A DNA stretch of 64,000 nucleotides, taken from positions 124,001 through 188,000 of the forward strand of contig CACVBU010000957.1 in assembly GCA_902728285.1 (NCBI GenBank), in the 5' to 3' direction. Each line of letters begins with the position of its first letter. Within the stretch, counting starts at the first letter, position 1. The translations under genes were made by a program, and so were the position numbers. Below, piece after piece: positions 35,601 through 48,100 of this stretch. This DNA comes from Clytia hemisphaerica (lineage: Eukaryota > Cnidaria > Hydrozoa > Leptothecata > Clytiidae). The notes beneath the pieces are model-generated. The model ran no database searches. It was not told the origin of the DNA and was given only the letters and a program-made list of their open reading frames with translations.

Positions 35601-38413
35601 CCCAGCAGTGGCAATCCATTCAGACAAGATGAAATGCCTTCATTCAGTCACTTTTAAGGTTAGTCATTCGGATGATATATGATTTTTTAATTGACAGGTA
35701 GTTGGTGTTAAAATAGGTGTATTTCTTTGTGTCTGAGTAAGGGAGTTGTAATAAAAAATCTCATTTTCCCTTGCAGTTTAGCCAATGACATCACTATTTT
35801 GCTCATAAAAGGTTTGCCCGGGCCTAATCAGTCCTACTTCTTAAAGATATCTTGAATTTACTGTTATATATTTGGTGAAAAATGTTCCTTTATATCCATT
35901 AGGAAATGGAGCTTTACTTGGGGACATATGGTAAGCGCGCTCACAACAAAAACGTTTGCTGGCCAGATTGGAAGAAGGCAGACAAAAGCAACAAAAGTCG
36001 AGGTAAGCCCTGATTAAAATAATTTTACCCTCAAATCACTGTAACAAAATAACTAATTTACGGATTTATGGAAATGAGCTTTTTGTTTTATCAATTATTG
36101 TGAATCGTAGAGACACGGTGGGTATTAAACTTGGGCCTCCCAGGCGGGAGTCAAAGTTCATAACCACTATACCACCACGCCTAAAAATCATCTCCTGATC
36201 GATATGTGGTTTAACTACCATTTTCAGATCAGTGAATTTTCCATCTTTGGGCATTATACCACTTTGAAAATTTTCAAAAAATAATCAAATCTCTTTCGGA
36301 AATTATGTAGATACACTTAAATTTGATATTTTCCAAAACCTGTATGGTGATGATTGATCTTAAAAGCGTAAACTAAATTGATTAAAATTTTTTTTTCAGC
36401 ATGCAAGTTTCCTTGGTCAGAAATACCATTTGACATCGCAACTGAAATTGCTGAAGGTAAACCGATAAATTTTCTTTCCAGATAGTCATTTCACCTTCAA
36501 GTATTTTTGCGAAAAAGTATAAGGGATGTCATTAATTTCTATCAATTCTCTTTGCTCCTAGTTTGTGGAGTTGCTGATATTCCAGAAGCACCAGCGTCCG
36601 AAGTCCAGTCGGCATCATTAGTGACTGAATTGTATTCAAAAGTGAAAGAATTTTATCAAGAGTATGGTATGGGATTTATATTGCGTCGACACTAAATTGA
36701 TATGAGAATTATACCCTATGGTGTTTAACAATGCATAGACGATTGGGGGTTGGGTAAAACGGAACCCTTAACAAGAGTAAAAAATTATTCTAGAAAAGTC
36801 AATAGCGTACCAGTACCACCTGTTAGAGTCTGCATACACTACAAGATGTTCGCAATATACTGCAGCTCGATTTGCAATATTCCAACAATACAGGGGGGTT
36901 GTTCACAGAAAGAAAACTTTCCTTTTTATAATATAGTATCAGTTGTTTACTTCGCACATTACAGTCCGCAAGCCATATTGTCGATTATCGCCTACCTCTA
37001 AGCAAAACGCACTGACGGATATAAAGCAGATATTCAATAAGTAAAAGTTGGTTATTGAGATTTATAAACCCGAGGCGGTGTCATATTCAACGAGGCGAAG
37101 CTTTGCTTCGTCGAATATTCATCAAGCTCGACTGAATATTTTTCGATATTCGAATTTTCTTGTCGAATATCTGCTTAATATTCTCCATCAATATATTGTA
37201 TAGTCTACCTTAAGGGAAGAAATTTTCGCGAGAAGATATTTTCGCGAGAATTTTCGCGAGAGGAAATTTTCGCGAGAATTTTCGCGAGAAGAAATTTTCG
37301 CGGAATTTAATTTCGCGAATCAGAGTTTCAAAATGGCAAATTTCGCGGAATTTGATTTCGCGAATGAGCCGATTTCAAAAGTTTCACGGAATTTAATTTC
37401 GCGATTGAGAAGAAGTTATCAACTTAGATTAACTTTTAAGCATCACGGAGTTGTTTATATTTGTTTATATTTGATAAAAAATACACGTTATGCTTAAAAA
37501 ATCAATTGTGTCCATCATTTTTGGTAACACCTGGTCAAAAACAACAAAATAAAATTAGAAGAGAAAAAATTGAATTTCGCGAAATTTAATTTCGCGATTT
37601 AACAATTTTGGTGTGATTCGCGGAATTTAATTTCGCGAATTACGCCCCAATTCGCGAAATTAAATTCCGCGAAAATTTCTTCCCTAAGGTAATTAGCCCT
37701 TTAGATGTAGTGTGTCCGATATAGAAGTATCGAGTATATCAATACTGTATATATTTCTAAATAGTGTTCTAAAATATAAGTCATCTACGATGTAATTATT
37801 TTGCATTTCAGGTCGGGATGATAATCTAAATGAAAATAATGTACCAACAAACGCGGATACAGTGAGTGTACTTTTAAAATTCTTAAACTGGGATTTTTCA
37901 AATATTTCTGTAACCCAGTTATAAAAGGCATCTTAAAAACTATCCTAAACTTAAAAAAAGACAAGCTAAGCCGTACAAATCTCGTACCCGTACCTTCTCG
38001 GTTTGGTTAAAAATTTAGAGTACCTCTCTATTGGGATAATTTTTTGTTTTAAGATAACGATGACGCCAGATGCAAAGCAGAAGTATGAAGAGATGAATAC
38101 TCCTAATAAACGTATTTACAAGCAGGTAATTTCGATTTTTTTTAAATTGAAAAGCTATTCAAATACCTGCAAGTCTAAGGTAATTTTCTGAGAAAAAAAT
38201 CTGTTTAAATTTGTCGTTACTGTTGGATCGGGCTGTTTCCGTGTATTACGCCATGAATACAGTTGACACTCACTAATTTGATCTTCAAAGGGAATTGGGG
38301 AATTTATTACGAATTTCTAAGGACGATTGACAGTTGATGTTGTATGAAATTTACATTGATATTTTTAGGCATACGAAGATATCAAACGAGCCAAACTGAT
38401 GTTTGAGGAATAG
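32640..38413 (+). CDS. Unrecognised 11-exon protein-coding gene
   Basis: Exons join in frame with GT-AG borders: 32640-32834, 33302-33413, 33972-34130, 34426-34572, 35527-35658, 35903-36002, 36400-36456, 36562-36666, 37812-37861, 38054-38125 and 38369-38413. They give about 390 residues ending KLMFEE-stop. Exon phases agree at all ten junctions, strong evidence for a real gene. The 5' end is open: the first exon starts inside a codon, and no start exon was found. Visible stretches include KALNQAHDNYGCHSVGRGTL, SAIYNKIVGQSVHAN and TTWFHPFTGFKR, with Trp-rich FLIAWCTWHND and WPDWKKADK. There is no transmembrane segment, zinc finger or known catalytic motif. I do not recognise the family. Introns hold two CCTTAAGG MITEs, a fold-back element and a SINE. 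Confidence 0.65.
33551..33880. mobile_element. CCTTAAGG MITE with TTTCGCG repeats, copy 1
   Basis: CCTTAAGGGAAGAAATTTT at the left and AAAATTTCTTCCCTTAAGG at the right are flanked by TA. The interior repeats GCGGGAATTTAATTTCGCGG several times. TA borders suggest a TA-target element. It is located in an intron of the unknown gene. Confidence 0.75.
34781..35316. mobile_element. Fold-back element in intron of unknown gene
   Basis: Arms of about 240 bp pair imperfectly: CTTTTGAAGGAATTCTTC opposite GAAGAATTCCTTCAAAAG, GTGAGTGGAACAATTT opposite AAATTGTTCCACTCAC, and TCACTGTGAAGAAAT opposite its near complement. The spacer near 35010 is about 60 bp. Target duplication was not identified. Confidence 0.7.
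36105..36188 (-). mobile_element. tRNA-derived SINE fragment
   Basis: On the minus strand, GGTGGTATAGTGGTTA is an A-box-like tRNA start, followed about 40 bases on by AAGTTTAATACCC, a degenerate B box. It is the same type of tRNA head as the SINE at 52.4 kb. Only the head is recognisable. Confidence 0.5.
37021..37182. repeat. Small inverted-repeat element
   Basis: AAGCAGATATTCAA at the left and TCGAATATCTGCTT at the right enclose a central palindrome CGAAGCTTTGCTTCG. Confidence 0.45.
37208..37689. mobile_element. CCTTAAGG MITE with TTTCGCG repeats, copy 2
   Basis: Ends CCTTAAGGGAAGAAATTTT and AAAATTTCTTCCCTAAGG are flanked by TA. TTTCGCGAGAA repeats occupy the left part, and GGAATTTAATTTCGCGAA is repeated inside. 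It is the same family as the 33.6-kb copy, longer, with a one-base deletion in the right terminus. Confidence 0.75.
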
Positions 38414-39424
38414 TAGTAGAGAAGGGAAATTTTACTGGCTTTGAAAAACGATTCTTTTGTTTTGATTTAGTGTTTTTATTGTTTATGTAACAATTTTTGT
38501 GTTCGAATATTTCTTTTTTATAACTAAAAGACCCAAACTAATTTTATACACGCTTTTATACAAGATACGGCTTTGCGGACCATGAAACGTGCGATTCCTT
38601 CAATAATTACATCAGAAACGTGTATGCGTTAGTCTAATTAGCCCTCTCCTAAATTACTAAAATATTTTTTATAATTGATCCCTTGACGGTTGTGGTTGTT
38701 ATATTAATTAGGTTCAATATCGATTACATTGGAACCGGAACATTGTCCAATTTGTTTTTATTTTTAAGCAGCAAAATATTTTAAAATTCATTTCAATGTA
38801 AATATTATGTTAAACATTTAAAAAGGAAAAGAGAAAGATTTTTATTTGTAATTTACACTGTACTGTAATATTTGTGAAGCGAACGTTAAATTTTATGTCA
38901 TATTTGAAACAACTAGGATACATTTTTTTACGTCGATGTCAAAGACTTTTTATCTTAAGGTTTTGTAAATATAGTTTTTATTTTGTTAACATGTCATATT
39001 TTCAAATAAAATTGAAAGCAGAAAATATCAATCTCGCGTCCTTTCATGGGCAGGCATGAATGTAGCATATTAGTTTACTCTATAAACATTTTAACATAGG
39101 AACAAATGACGTAGCTTAGTATCATATGTTTTCGCCGTGTTAGTCAATTCGATTGATCACTAGATTCACAAAATAGTGACTTACAGTGCGTTCCGTATAA
39201 AGATCAGGTTCATATTGTAAGATTTAAATCAATTATATGCATACATTCTCAAATGGTCATTATTTTTTGCTTCGTCAACATGCTATTTAATTAACCAATT
39301 CGAAACAACATCGATTACTAGTAAAAGTAACTGTGACATTCAAAACAGTTAGTTCGCTCGTTTTTCACAATTCTGCGACGAAATGTTTCCCTCTTTTTCC
39401 AAAGAATTTAACCATTATTTCTTA
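38414..39424. other. 3' flank of the unknown gene
   Basis: AT-rich with no further exon. An AATAAA signal at about 39004 could serve as a polyadenylation site if the 3' UTR is about 600 bp. Confidence 0.35.
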
Positions 39425-40290
39425 CTATAAATTGTTACCACAACTTGCCCCAAGAAATTCAGCCATGTGAACATCGTTATGTTTTTATGTCTAATGTTGC
39501 CACAGCTCGCCACGCTTTGCCCCATTTGCCCCAAGGAATTCTGCTATGAGGATATCCCTGTGTTCACTATATGAAATGTTGCCACAGCTCGCCACACTTT
39601 GCCCCGTTTGCCCCAAGAAATTGAGCTATGAGGATATCCCTGTGTTCACTATATGAAATGTTGCCACAGCTCGCCACGCTTTGCCCCATTTGCCCCAAGA
39701 AATTTAGCCATTGGTAAATCCCTGAGTTATGTTCAGTGTATGAAATGTTGCCACAGCTCGCCACGCTTTGCCCCGTTTGCCCCAAGAAATTCAGCTATGA
39801 GGATATCACTGTGTTCTCTATAACGAGCTCTATAATTAATATGAAATTTTGCCACAGCTCGCCACACTTTGCCCCATTTGCCCCAAGAAATTCAGCCATG
39901 GGAACATCGCTGTATTCTCTATAACGAGCTCTATAATTAATATGAAATTTTGCCACAGCTCGCCACACTTTGCCCCATTTGCCCCTAGAAATTGAGCCAT
40001 GGAGACATCGCTGTATTCTCTATAATATAAAATTTTGCCACAGCTCGCCACACTCTGCCCCGTTTGCCCCAAGAAATTCAGCCATTGGTATATCGCTGAG
40101 TTATGTTCAGTGTATGAAATGTTGCCACAAGTCGCCACACTTTGCCCCATTTGCCCCAAGAAATTGAGCCATGGAGACATCGCTGTATTCTCTATAATAT
40201 AAAATTTTGCCACAGCTCGCCACACTCTGCCCCGTTTGCCCCAAGAAATTCAGCCATGGAGACATCGCTGTATTCTCTATAATAAAATTT
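39425..40290 (+). repeat. Minisatellite, units of 83-103 bp, about nine copies
   Basis: The phrase GCCACAGCTCGCCACACTTTG followed by CCCCATTTGCCCCAAGAAA recurs from about 39496 to 40208 at spacings of 83-86 bp, with two of 103 bp that carry an added CGAGCTCTATAATTAATATG. Open frames across it on both strands are by-products of the repeat. Confidence 0.85.
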
Positions 40291-40811
40291 TGGCCACACC
40301 CCAAAGCGTCCAACACAGGCCCCTCAAAAATGGTCCAACAAGGCTTAGAATATAGCTTGGAAGCCAACAAACCCCTCCCAAATCGAAATATCCAATGGAA
40401 TAAAGTGGAAAGGCTGAAATCGCCTTTTTCGCCCGAACTTTAAATTCTGAAAAATGCTAAAATACCCAGAAATGCCAATATATTCTGACTATGATTGTAC
40501 CAAAACGGGCGTTTTTCCTGTCCTATGTCCAGCATCCTCTCGGCCCAATATATAGGGGGGGGATTATCTGACCAGCGAAAGCTATTGACACTTCTGATGG
40601 ACGCGTGGCTGGATATAAGATTTCCTATATTTTCAGTACAGTCACCGGACCCACTGTACGGTGTGAATCATTTGGGCCCTGGAGCTGAGGCTGGTATTTA
40701 AGGTTCTTACACGCTTTTTTAAAAGAATATTAAAATGTTTCAAAGTCTAGATTTTGAGATATTACGTGGATAAAAAATGCTTATGATGGTTTTATGTTAA
40801 ATCAATTTTAG

Positions 40812-43039
40812 GGGAATTATTGTTAAACAGTACCCGAAGGAAATTGTGGAAGAAACAATAATTCCAGGAGATGGTTATTGCATTATCAATGCGGTGATTC
40901 ATTGTATGAGGCAGAAACAGATGAAAGTGATACCTTCGCGCGATGGATTACTTCAAATGATGAAGTACGAAATTTTAAAGAATTTAGAGCATTACGCATT
41001 GTTTATTGAAGAAGAAAATGATTTTGTTGGACAGCTAGAAAACTACATTTACAAGCGAAGTTACGGGTCAAATATCATTGACTTGATTTTATTTAGCATA
41101 AGCAACACTCTAAGACTTTCAATCAATATTTTCGAGCTGCACAATGGCTCATACACGCTTTTTAATATGAAAAGCATACATCCAAGAGATGAAGCGCCGC
41201 TGTGTAACATCGATGTTGTTCGTCACTCCGACCACTTCAATTCAATTTCAATAATCGGTTAGTATACACTTTTGTAGAATTTATTTCAAATGAAAAAAAT
41301 TCTATCCCACTTTTATTTGGATTGCCGATAGTTAGGGTGAAAACGGTCTACGCAAAAAAGCTTTGCATTTTGAAAGAATTTGAAGCATAACCATTTTTAT
41401 TCAAAATGCTTTAAAACAAATATATTGGTCCGGAAAGATTGAGTCTAAACTATTAAGACAAAAGATTGTTGTTCGAGTTCTTAACCTTTACCACGCCTTC
41501 TCTCTGGGAACTTCACCCCGTGCACGCCTTGTCGTTTTGGGAAAAATGACAGTTTTACGCTTTCCGTCATAACTTTTGATCTACTAAACCGATTAAAAAA
41601 AATAAGCCCAATCTGGAAAGCCCAATTATCCTGCTTTCCAAAAATGTTAAAATAAAAGGATTTTCCTCTATCAATGGTGACACATTAGTCTTCTGCCTTA
41701 GAGTTGAAAAAAATTCAAAACGCAATTTGTCATATTTTTCAAAATTTTACGTTTCGGTTAAAAAAAAAGTGGGGAGAACATTTGCGATACCATAATTTTC
41801 TGGCTCATTGTTTCCACCATTATAACTACAACTGCTAGCCAAAAAATCACAATCATACCTTTACTAGAAAAGGCAGAATTCATTTTTAGAAAACCTTGGT
41901 TTTCGAGAAAATTTCAACGTAAATCAGAGGCACGTAAGGCAGAGGCCCCTTGAGGTAATTTTTATGGGAAATATCACTAAAAACAGCTAAAAATGACTTT
42001 CCTATCATCAACCAGCATGAAAGCAATAGAAATAACTTAGTATATACACTTTGAAGCTCTTTGCAGCCTTATCAGAAGCCTTAACTTGGGTTTCGGTGAC
42101 GGTCGATGACGGCCGACAAGCCTCCAGTCCTCACCCTTAATGTACCGTCATACTAAAGAATAAGGAGGCAGAAACTTACATCAAACACTGACTAAACTAC
42201 AAACAAGCAATACATAACATTTCCAACCAATAAAACAAACCATTTTCCACTAAATAAACATAAAAAGTTAGTTACAGCAGTCAATGAGCTCATAATTTCC
42301 AAAAAAATATTTTGCCTGATTTTCCAGTTTGTTTTGACAGTTAAAATCGAAAGTAGGTGGTTTCAAACTATTGAAAATAGTTTGTTTACATTTTCTCTCC
42401 GTCATATAAGACATTTCCCGGGATTTAAAGGCGTCTTTAAGGCGGTAGGGCGGCTTTTCTTAACACCCCATGAAAAACGTATATTTACGGCTTCGGCTAT
42501 ATATTAGAACGTAAATTTACGGCTTCGGCGTGGTAAAGGTTAACCTTTTGGGACCGCCAGGGCGATTAAAATTGCCGACATTCCAGGATGCAAACGGCGT
42601 ACCTATTTTAGATTCTTCCCTTTTTTACATTTGAATTTACTCAAGTTTATAACTTCACTATTTAATGATTTAATTGTTAACATTTATTTTTCAGAAACTC
42701 CTTCATTCAATCAAGGTAACAATGAAGATATCCGGATGAACTTTCATAACCAAGGACTCGTCAAAACAGGTAAAACAGGTGTAATTCTTTGTAACGAACT
42801 TAGGATTTGGCTTATTTTAGTCTGTTAAACCTTTGGGTATGTCTAGGCTGCTTCTCAAGACCAATTTTTCCAATGCAATTATCTAAATTATCAACTTTTT
42901 CTCAGCAAAGACTCAGCTTGCCCTATAAAACCTTAACTTAATTATGTCTAAATAAGCTCTCACAACATTTTTTTTTTATTTTCAGAAACTAGAGAAGCAG
43001 ATGTTAAACCAAATTTGGACGATTTGACTTTTGAACAAG
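40812..43039 (+). CDS. OTU-domain cysteine protease gene, partial
   Basis: Exon 40812-41257 encodes an OTU domain. GDGYCIINAVIHCM holds the catalytic Asp-Gly-x-Cys (Cys12 counted from the GTG at 40846). RHSDHFNSI near the end holds the catalytic His130 in the usual H-F/Y-N-S setting. OTU proteases remove ubiquitin. Exons 42695-42769 (ETPSFNQGNNEDIRMNFHNQ) and 42986-43039 (ETREADVKPNLDDLTFEQ) follow in phase 1-1. The start exon is not found. The next phase-1 acceptor is at 45393, within the SWIM/MULE gene, so the two could be one transcription unit encoding an OTU-MULE protein, or neighbours. Confidence 0.6.
41481..42543. mobile_element. piggyBac-like element with TTAA duplication in OTU-gene intron
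   Basis: TTAA at 41481 and 42540 flanks perfect 13-bp inverted ends CCTTTACCACGCC and GGCGTGGTAAAGG. Near the right end CGTAAATTTACGGCTTCGG words are repeated. The 1.06-kb interior encodes no transposase. Confidence 0.8.
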
Positions 43040-43685
43040 GTATAATTAGAAATAATAACACGTTTTTATACACATATAGTGATACATTGTCTGAGTTTGA
43101 ATGCTTAAAATTACCGCAACTTTTTTTCTTTCATTATTAAATTTGACGTAACTGAAGGGGAAAACATTGGCGAGAAGGAATTATGGCGAATTGGGCGAAA
43201 AATTGCCAAATTTTTTTTCCGCCAAAATTAATTATATGGGGGATTCACCAAAATTAATTCTCGCCAAATTCGATTTGATTCGATTTTCTGTGGAATTTTT
43301 CTAATTCGGACAAATATAATAAGCTAAGTTGTAAACAAAACAAACATTCCTTATTCGCCAAATTTTATATTTTTTTTTTTTCCGCCAAATTGCATCGATA
43401 TTTCTTCTTGCCAAAACTCCTTTCATCCTTAACCCTATTTGTCAGCTAGTTTCCCAGGGAAATTTTTTTTAATTTTGACTCCATCACTGTGACGTGCAAC
43501 TAAATACGCTTTTTTGGTATATAAATGACCATGCTAGGATAGGTGCTATTTCATGGTGCTACTGGTGCGGAAGAGTTGCGGTAATTCCGGACGTGCCATA
43601 ACAAGCCCGAGTCCTTATATTTTTACTAGGCCTTTCGCGAACAGATGTTTTTAATTTGTTATAACTTTTAATCATGTCGGTCTTT

Positions 43686-43697
<12 letters not shown>

Positions 43698-43723
<26 letters not shown>

Positions 43724-44814
43724 AAAGAATTACAGGTATATGCACACAAGGGCCTCTCGCTGATCTTGTTTTACAATAACTTTGGCTTAAAAAACTTTTT
43801 TAGGTAAAGTCCGTCCCGTGGACTTCCTCGTACTCTCCACACATAGTCATTATGCGACTCTGTTTAATTTCTTTCGTCTGCTTTCTTCTTCCATTCTTTT
43901 ACTAGGTTTCTTTCCATTTTTGTCATATCGTCCGTAATGCTAATCTTGGAGTATTTTTGATGATTTTTTAATTCGGTCAACCTCTTTACAAATTTGTATT
44001 TTTCATGAGCGTCTGTAAATATGACTTTGATTGGTCGTGCACCTTGTGATTTTCCAATGCGAGAGACATAGGTGGGTTGCGTCATGATATTAACATCTTG
44101 CAGAAGCTCGTTAACGTAATCTTTCTCGCTATCGTTTTCACTCTGATTCACTCCATGGATTATGATGTTGGCATCATTTAATTGTTTTCTTTGCTCTTCC
44201 ATTATGTCTTCGAGTTTCTCGCTTCGAAGTAACTTTTTAATATTTGGAATGTTTAATTGATTATTTGTTTTTGTGATCTCAGCAAAACTTCTTTTTTGGT
44301 TGGAAATTTGATTTTTTCCATGGAACTTGGTATTCATTGTTTCTTCTATTTTCGTTGTCAGTTTTGTTTCCAAGGCGGAAAATTGAGTTTCGATCAGGTT
44401 GGTGACACAGTTCTTGTCTTTGATATATTCTTGACATCTTGTTTGGAGTTCCTTGACCACGTTGCTCAATTTTTTCTCATTTTCGTTTTTTAATTTTATG
44501 ATACTTTCGCAAGCTTCAATTTCTTTTCGGCTGTGTGTGCGGCTTTGGATTCGTTCTGCTTGTTCGTGGACTTTTTTGTGCAGATCTTTCGCTATGAGAC
44601 AGCAGTCTATACATACATATTTTCGATAATTTTTAGTCATAAACATTTGTAATTGATATATCGGTAGTCCGGTGCATGCATAGTGCAGTGTTCGTAGACA
44701 TTTATGGCATTCGAGTCTCATTTTATCGTTATCATTCGTACAATTGTGTTCCGTACATTGATTTGTTTCGTTTGAACCTTCGTCAGAAAACCGAATTTTA
44801 CCAGGTGATGCCAT
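43698..44814 (-). pseudogene. LINE ORF1 copy with (ATT)n tail
   Basis: The 316-aa minus-strand frame starts MASPGKIRFSDEGSNE. It has a PHD-like Cys/His cluster (CTEHNC, CHKC, HYAC, CIDC) at about 20-80, a coiled coil at about 85-180, and an RRM-like part with NIIIHGVNQSE, YVSRIGK and RPIKVIFT. Beyond the stop, VRGSPRDGLYLKK can be read before an (ATT)n tract and T-run at 43681-43725, the element's 3' tail. This is the ORF1 architecture of L1/CR1-like retrotransposons. No reverse transcriptase is present, so it is 5'-complete but lacks ORF2, like a HAL1-type non-autonomous element. Confidence 0.7.
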
Positions 44815-45133
44815 GTTTAGGTGAAATTTGGTTGAATTTTATTGAAATTTCGCCATTTTTTTCAAAAAAAAACGAAGAGCACGACCGTTCTGTTTGACGT
44901 CAATTTTTTTCTTATCTTATGCGCCAAAACCTCTTCTGGGGTACCGCCTTGTGTTTACGTGGGAAATAAAGCGTTGAGCGTTAGCTTGTTTGTTTAAATA
45001 TATGTTTGGATCTTTGAAATTTTTGAATGAACAAAAACTGAAAGAATATTATATATGATGGTGGAAACAACTATAAGTATATGAGTAACAGTTTAGCCTA
45101 CTGAAGTTAAAAATCACACCACCACATTTAACA

Positions 45134-48100
45134 ATGACTTTCCGAAAAAGGAAATGTTATAATCCTTTTCCTTCCACGTTCAGGGACATCAGAAACCGTC
45201 TGGCAAAAAAAATAACAAGAGTAAAGAAGTCAAGATTCTACAAGCGAGGTATGTCATTAAATATTATCCAATTTAATTTTTTGTCACCTTTTATGGTTTA
45301 TTAACATCACCGCCATAACTACAAAATTGAAGTCAGACCCAAAACACATTTCATAAAAAAGAATTTCAGTTTCGGTTATTTTTACTTCTTAGAGCACCAA
45401 AACAAGATCGTTAATGGAAATAAACATGAAGTTGTGGTTATTTCGGGTAAATATTATCGAATAATTTTAATCTAAAATGTTAAGCCATTTTTTATTTTTT
45501 TTGTGGGTGACAGGTGACAGACGAGGATTTATCAAACAAATAACTGTGTCCGATGAAAAGATTTAATCATATAGCATTGTTTCGTTAAAATTTCTTCCGC
45601 GAAATGCGCAATTTTCAAGACTTCAATTCGCCCACTTCAATTGACTCTCGTAAATTTATGTTTCATCATGTTTTCTACATTTCTGGTGGGGCGTGTAGTT
45701 AAACATGGCTATAAATTTTCTTTTTATCAGTAAAGAAGGCTGAGATGAGTCCTAGATGAGATTTGCGTTGCATCAACTCCATCAAACATCAAACTGAAGC
45801 TTTGTAATTTGAAATTTATATATTTGTATCATATTTCAAAAAAAACTATTATATTCAATCATAGATTCGGAAAGTGAGAATGAATTGCCAACAAGTAACC
45901 GCTACTCTGCACTATCAAACGAGGAAGTTTTCAACCCTATAGGCCAAGGTATTGAGACGGGTAAATTCTAAATGACGTCTAGATAAAATTAGTGGATGTG
46001 ATATCAATGGTTTTACTCAATTTTTCTATGAAATTTAACGTCAAATTTAGACAATAAATTCACAAGACAAGAATCTTACTGATACCATCGAATTTCTATA
46101 TATTTTTAGTAACAGATTCAGATAGTTATGTCACTGACGATAGCTTCAATTTCAAACCCTTTACCGCTCAGCAAAGCAAATCTATTGGTAAGAATTTGGG
46201 ATTTTCAAGTAAAAAAATCAGCTATAAAATAATGTCACTTTTTGAAAAAATATCTATGTTTTGGCCCATTTTACTTCGGAACTTTTTATGCTATACGCCG
46301 ATAAGGTGACAGTGGAATTTTATCTCAAGTTTTGTTCTTTTCGTATATAGACCATGAAGCTGTGATCCTAATCAATTCTGACAGCGATGAACAAAGTTTC
46401 CAAGACGACATTGGTCCTGCTTTACATTCCCCTGCAGTAATCGACAACGTGGGTGAATGCATTGAGGTGATTAGCAGTGGCAGACAACAGAAAAAGATAC
46501 CTCGGACTATTTGGGCAGATGAGCCGGAACAGATTGTGGAGGAGATTCCTTTAGATATTGACGGTTTGCAGGTATATAGGGTTATAGCATCAGAGAGAAG
46601 TGAATTTAGTGCCAAATTGAAAGATGGAAGGCATTGGAAAAAGGACTCTAGAACTGAATGGGCTGGTTTCAAGTCTGTGAGGTATAGAGATTGCTTGGGA
46701 GGTTACTCGTGTCCAAATACTGACTGTTTCTATTTTCTCGAATTCAAACATCCAAATAGAAATCGCTTCAAGAGAAAGAATATTTGCGAGTACTGTGAAG
46801 GAATCGGAGATTACACGCCATGCTCAGCAAGAAAATATACAGCTTTTCGATCAGACAGCGAAGCATATGTCTACCATATTGGGTTACACACTTGTTATGC
46901 TAAACAACAACATAACCGACCAGCTTCCATCGTCCAGGAAGCGGTTCAAAGAGACGCAAACGTAAGACCTCGGCAAATACAAACGATGAGTATATTATCG
47001 GATTTAAGAGCGAGAAAAAACTGGTCTGAAGTGGAAAGTAATGCACGAAAGGTTTTAAATGTAAAAAATCTTTCAAACGAGAAAATTAAACAAAAGAAAG
47101 TTATGGAGCCTCACGGAGGAAGTTTTGAAGCTGTCAGAAACCTAAAAACATACACCGACACACAAGATCCTTTGCTCATCAAAACCATAGACGAAAACAA
47201 TGAACTGGTTTTTAAAACATCGACTCTAGAGATGAAGATTGCTAAAAACATGGAAGCATCTGGTGAGCATTTCCTTAGCAAGGAGTATTGCCATTTTGAC
47301 GGCAACCATAAACGCGTCAAGAACTACGTAACACTAACGGCCAGCGTCTACCATCCTATGTTACGCAAACAACTAGTGCTAGCCAGTATGAATTGCAAGC
47401 ATGAAGACGAAACATACGTCCAGTTGTTCTGGAGAAATTTTAATGACGCGTTTAAACAAGTAAACCTTACGGAGCAAAAATTTAATCCAAAAGGCTGGGT
47501 TACGGATATGGCTGGGGCAAACTTCAATGGTTTGAGTAGAATTTACGGCGAGGATGTTATGAACAAAATAAAGGGGTGTGAATTTCATTTTAAACAATCA
47601 ATAGAAAGAAAGGTTAAGAAGTTAGGGGATCAAGGTGGTGAAACATTCAAAAAACTCGCGAATGAGTTGCTGCTATCAGCCACGGCCGAAGCTTACGAGG
47701 CTGCGATTAAAAAACTAAAAGATTTTGCCAAAGCTAGTGCTCCAGATCTAAAGGATTGGATCTCTTGGTGGGATGATCGAAAGGAGAATGTATTTCGAGC
47801 ATTTACAAGTTTTGGCGCTCCCCAAAGTAACCTCGCCGAAGTCGTACATGCAGGGTACAAACACCGGGATCGTATGGGTGTCAACCTTCTTGAATGCGCA
47901 TATTTTGATATAAGGGACAGTATCCTTTTAGCACTCAACCTTGGAGAGCTTGAAAAGGGGGGACACGAATGTGGATATGGTCAGTCCATTTCTTCAAGAA
48001 ACAAACAACAAGCATCAAGAGATATTGGGCATGCTGAAAGACTTGGTCGGGATCTGATGGATTTTACAGTTCAGCAGACTGGAAGTAGTGGAAAGCGAAA

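Noticed and set aside
39425..40290. Regularly spaced repeats resembling a CRISPR array
   Set aside because: The spacers are themselves repeated and units vary in length. There are no cas genes, and the host is a eukaryote.
39567..40370. Frames with repeated WLNFLGQMGQSVASCG on the minus strand
   Set aside because: By-products of the 83-103 bp minisatellite. No start, splice or domain evidence.
45514..45567. Possible extra phase-1 exon (GDRRGFIKQITVSDEK)
   Set aside because: The acceptor is good, but no donor precedes the in-frame TAA. Left out of the gene model, though it could be an alternative terminal exon.
47111..47938. Several minus-strand frames under the SWIM/MULE exon
   Set aside because: Shadows of the long coding exon.
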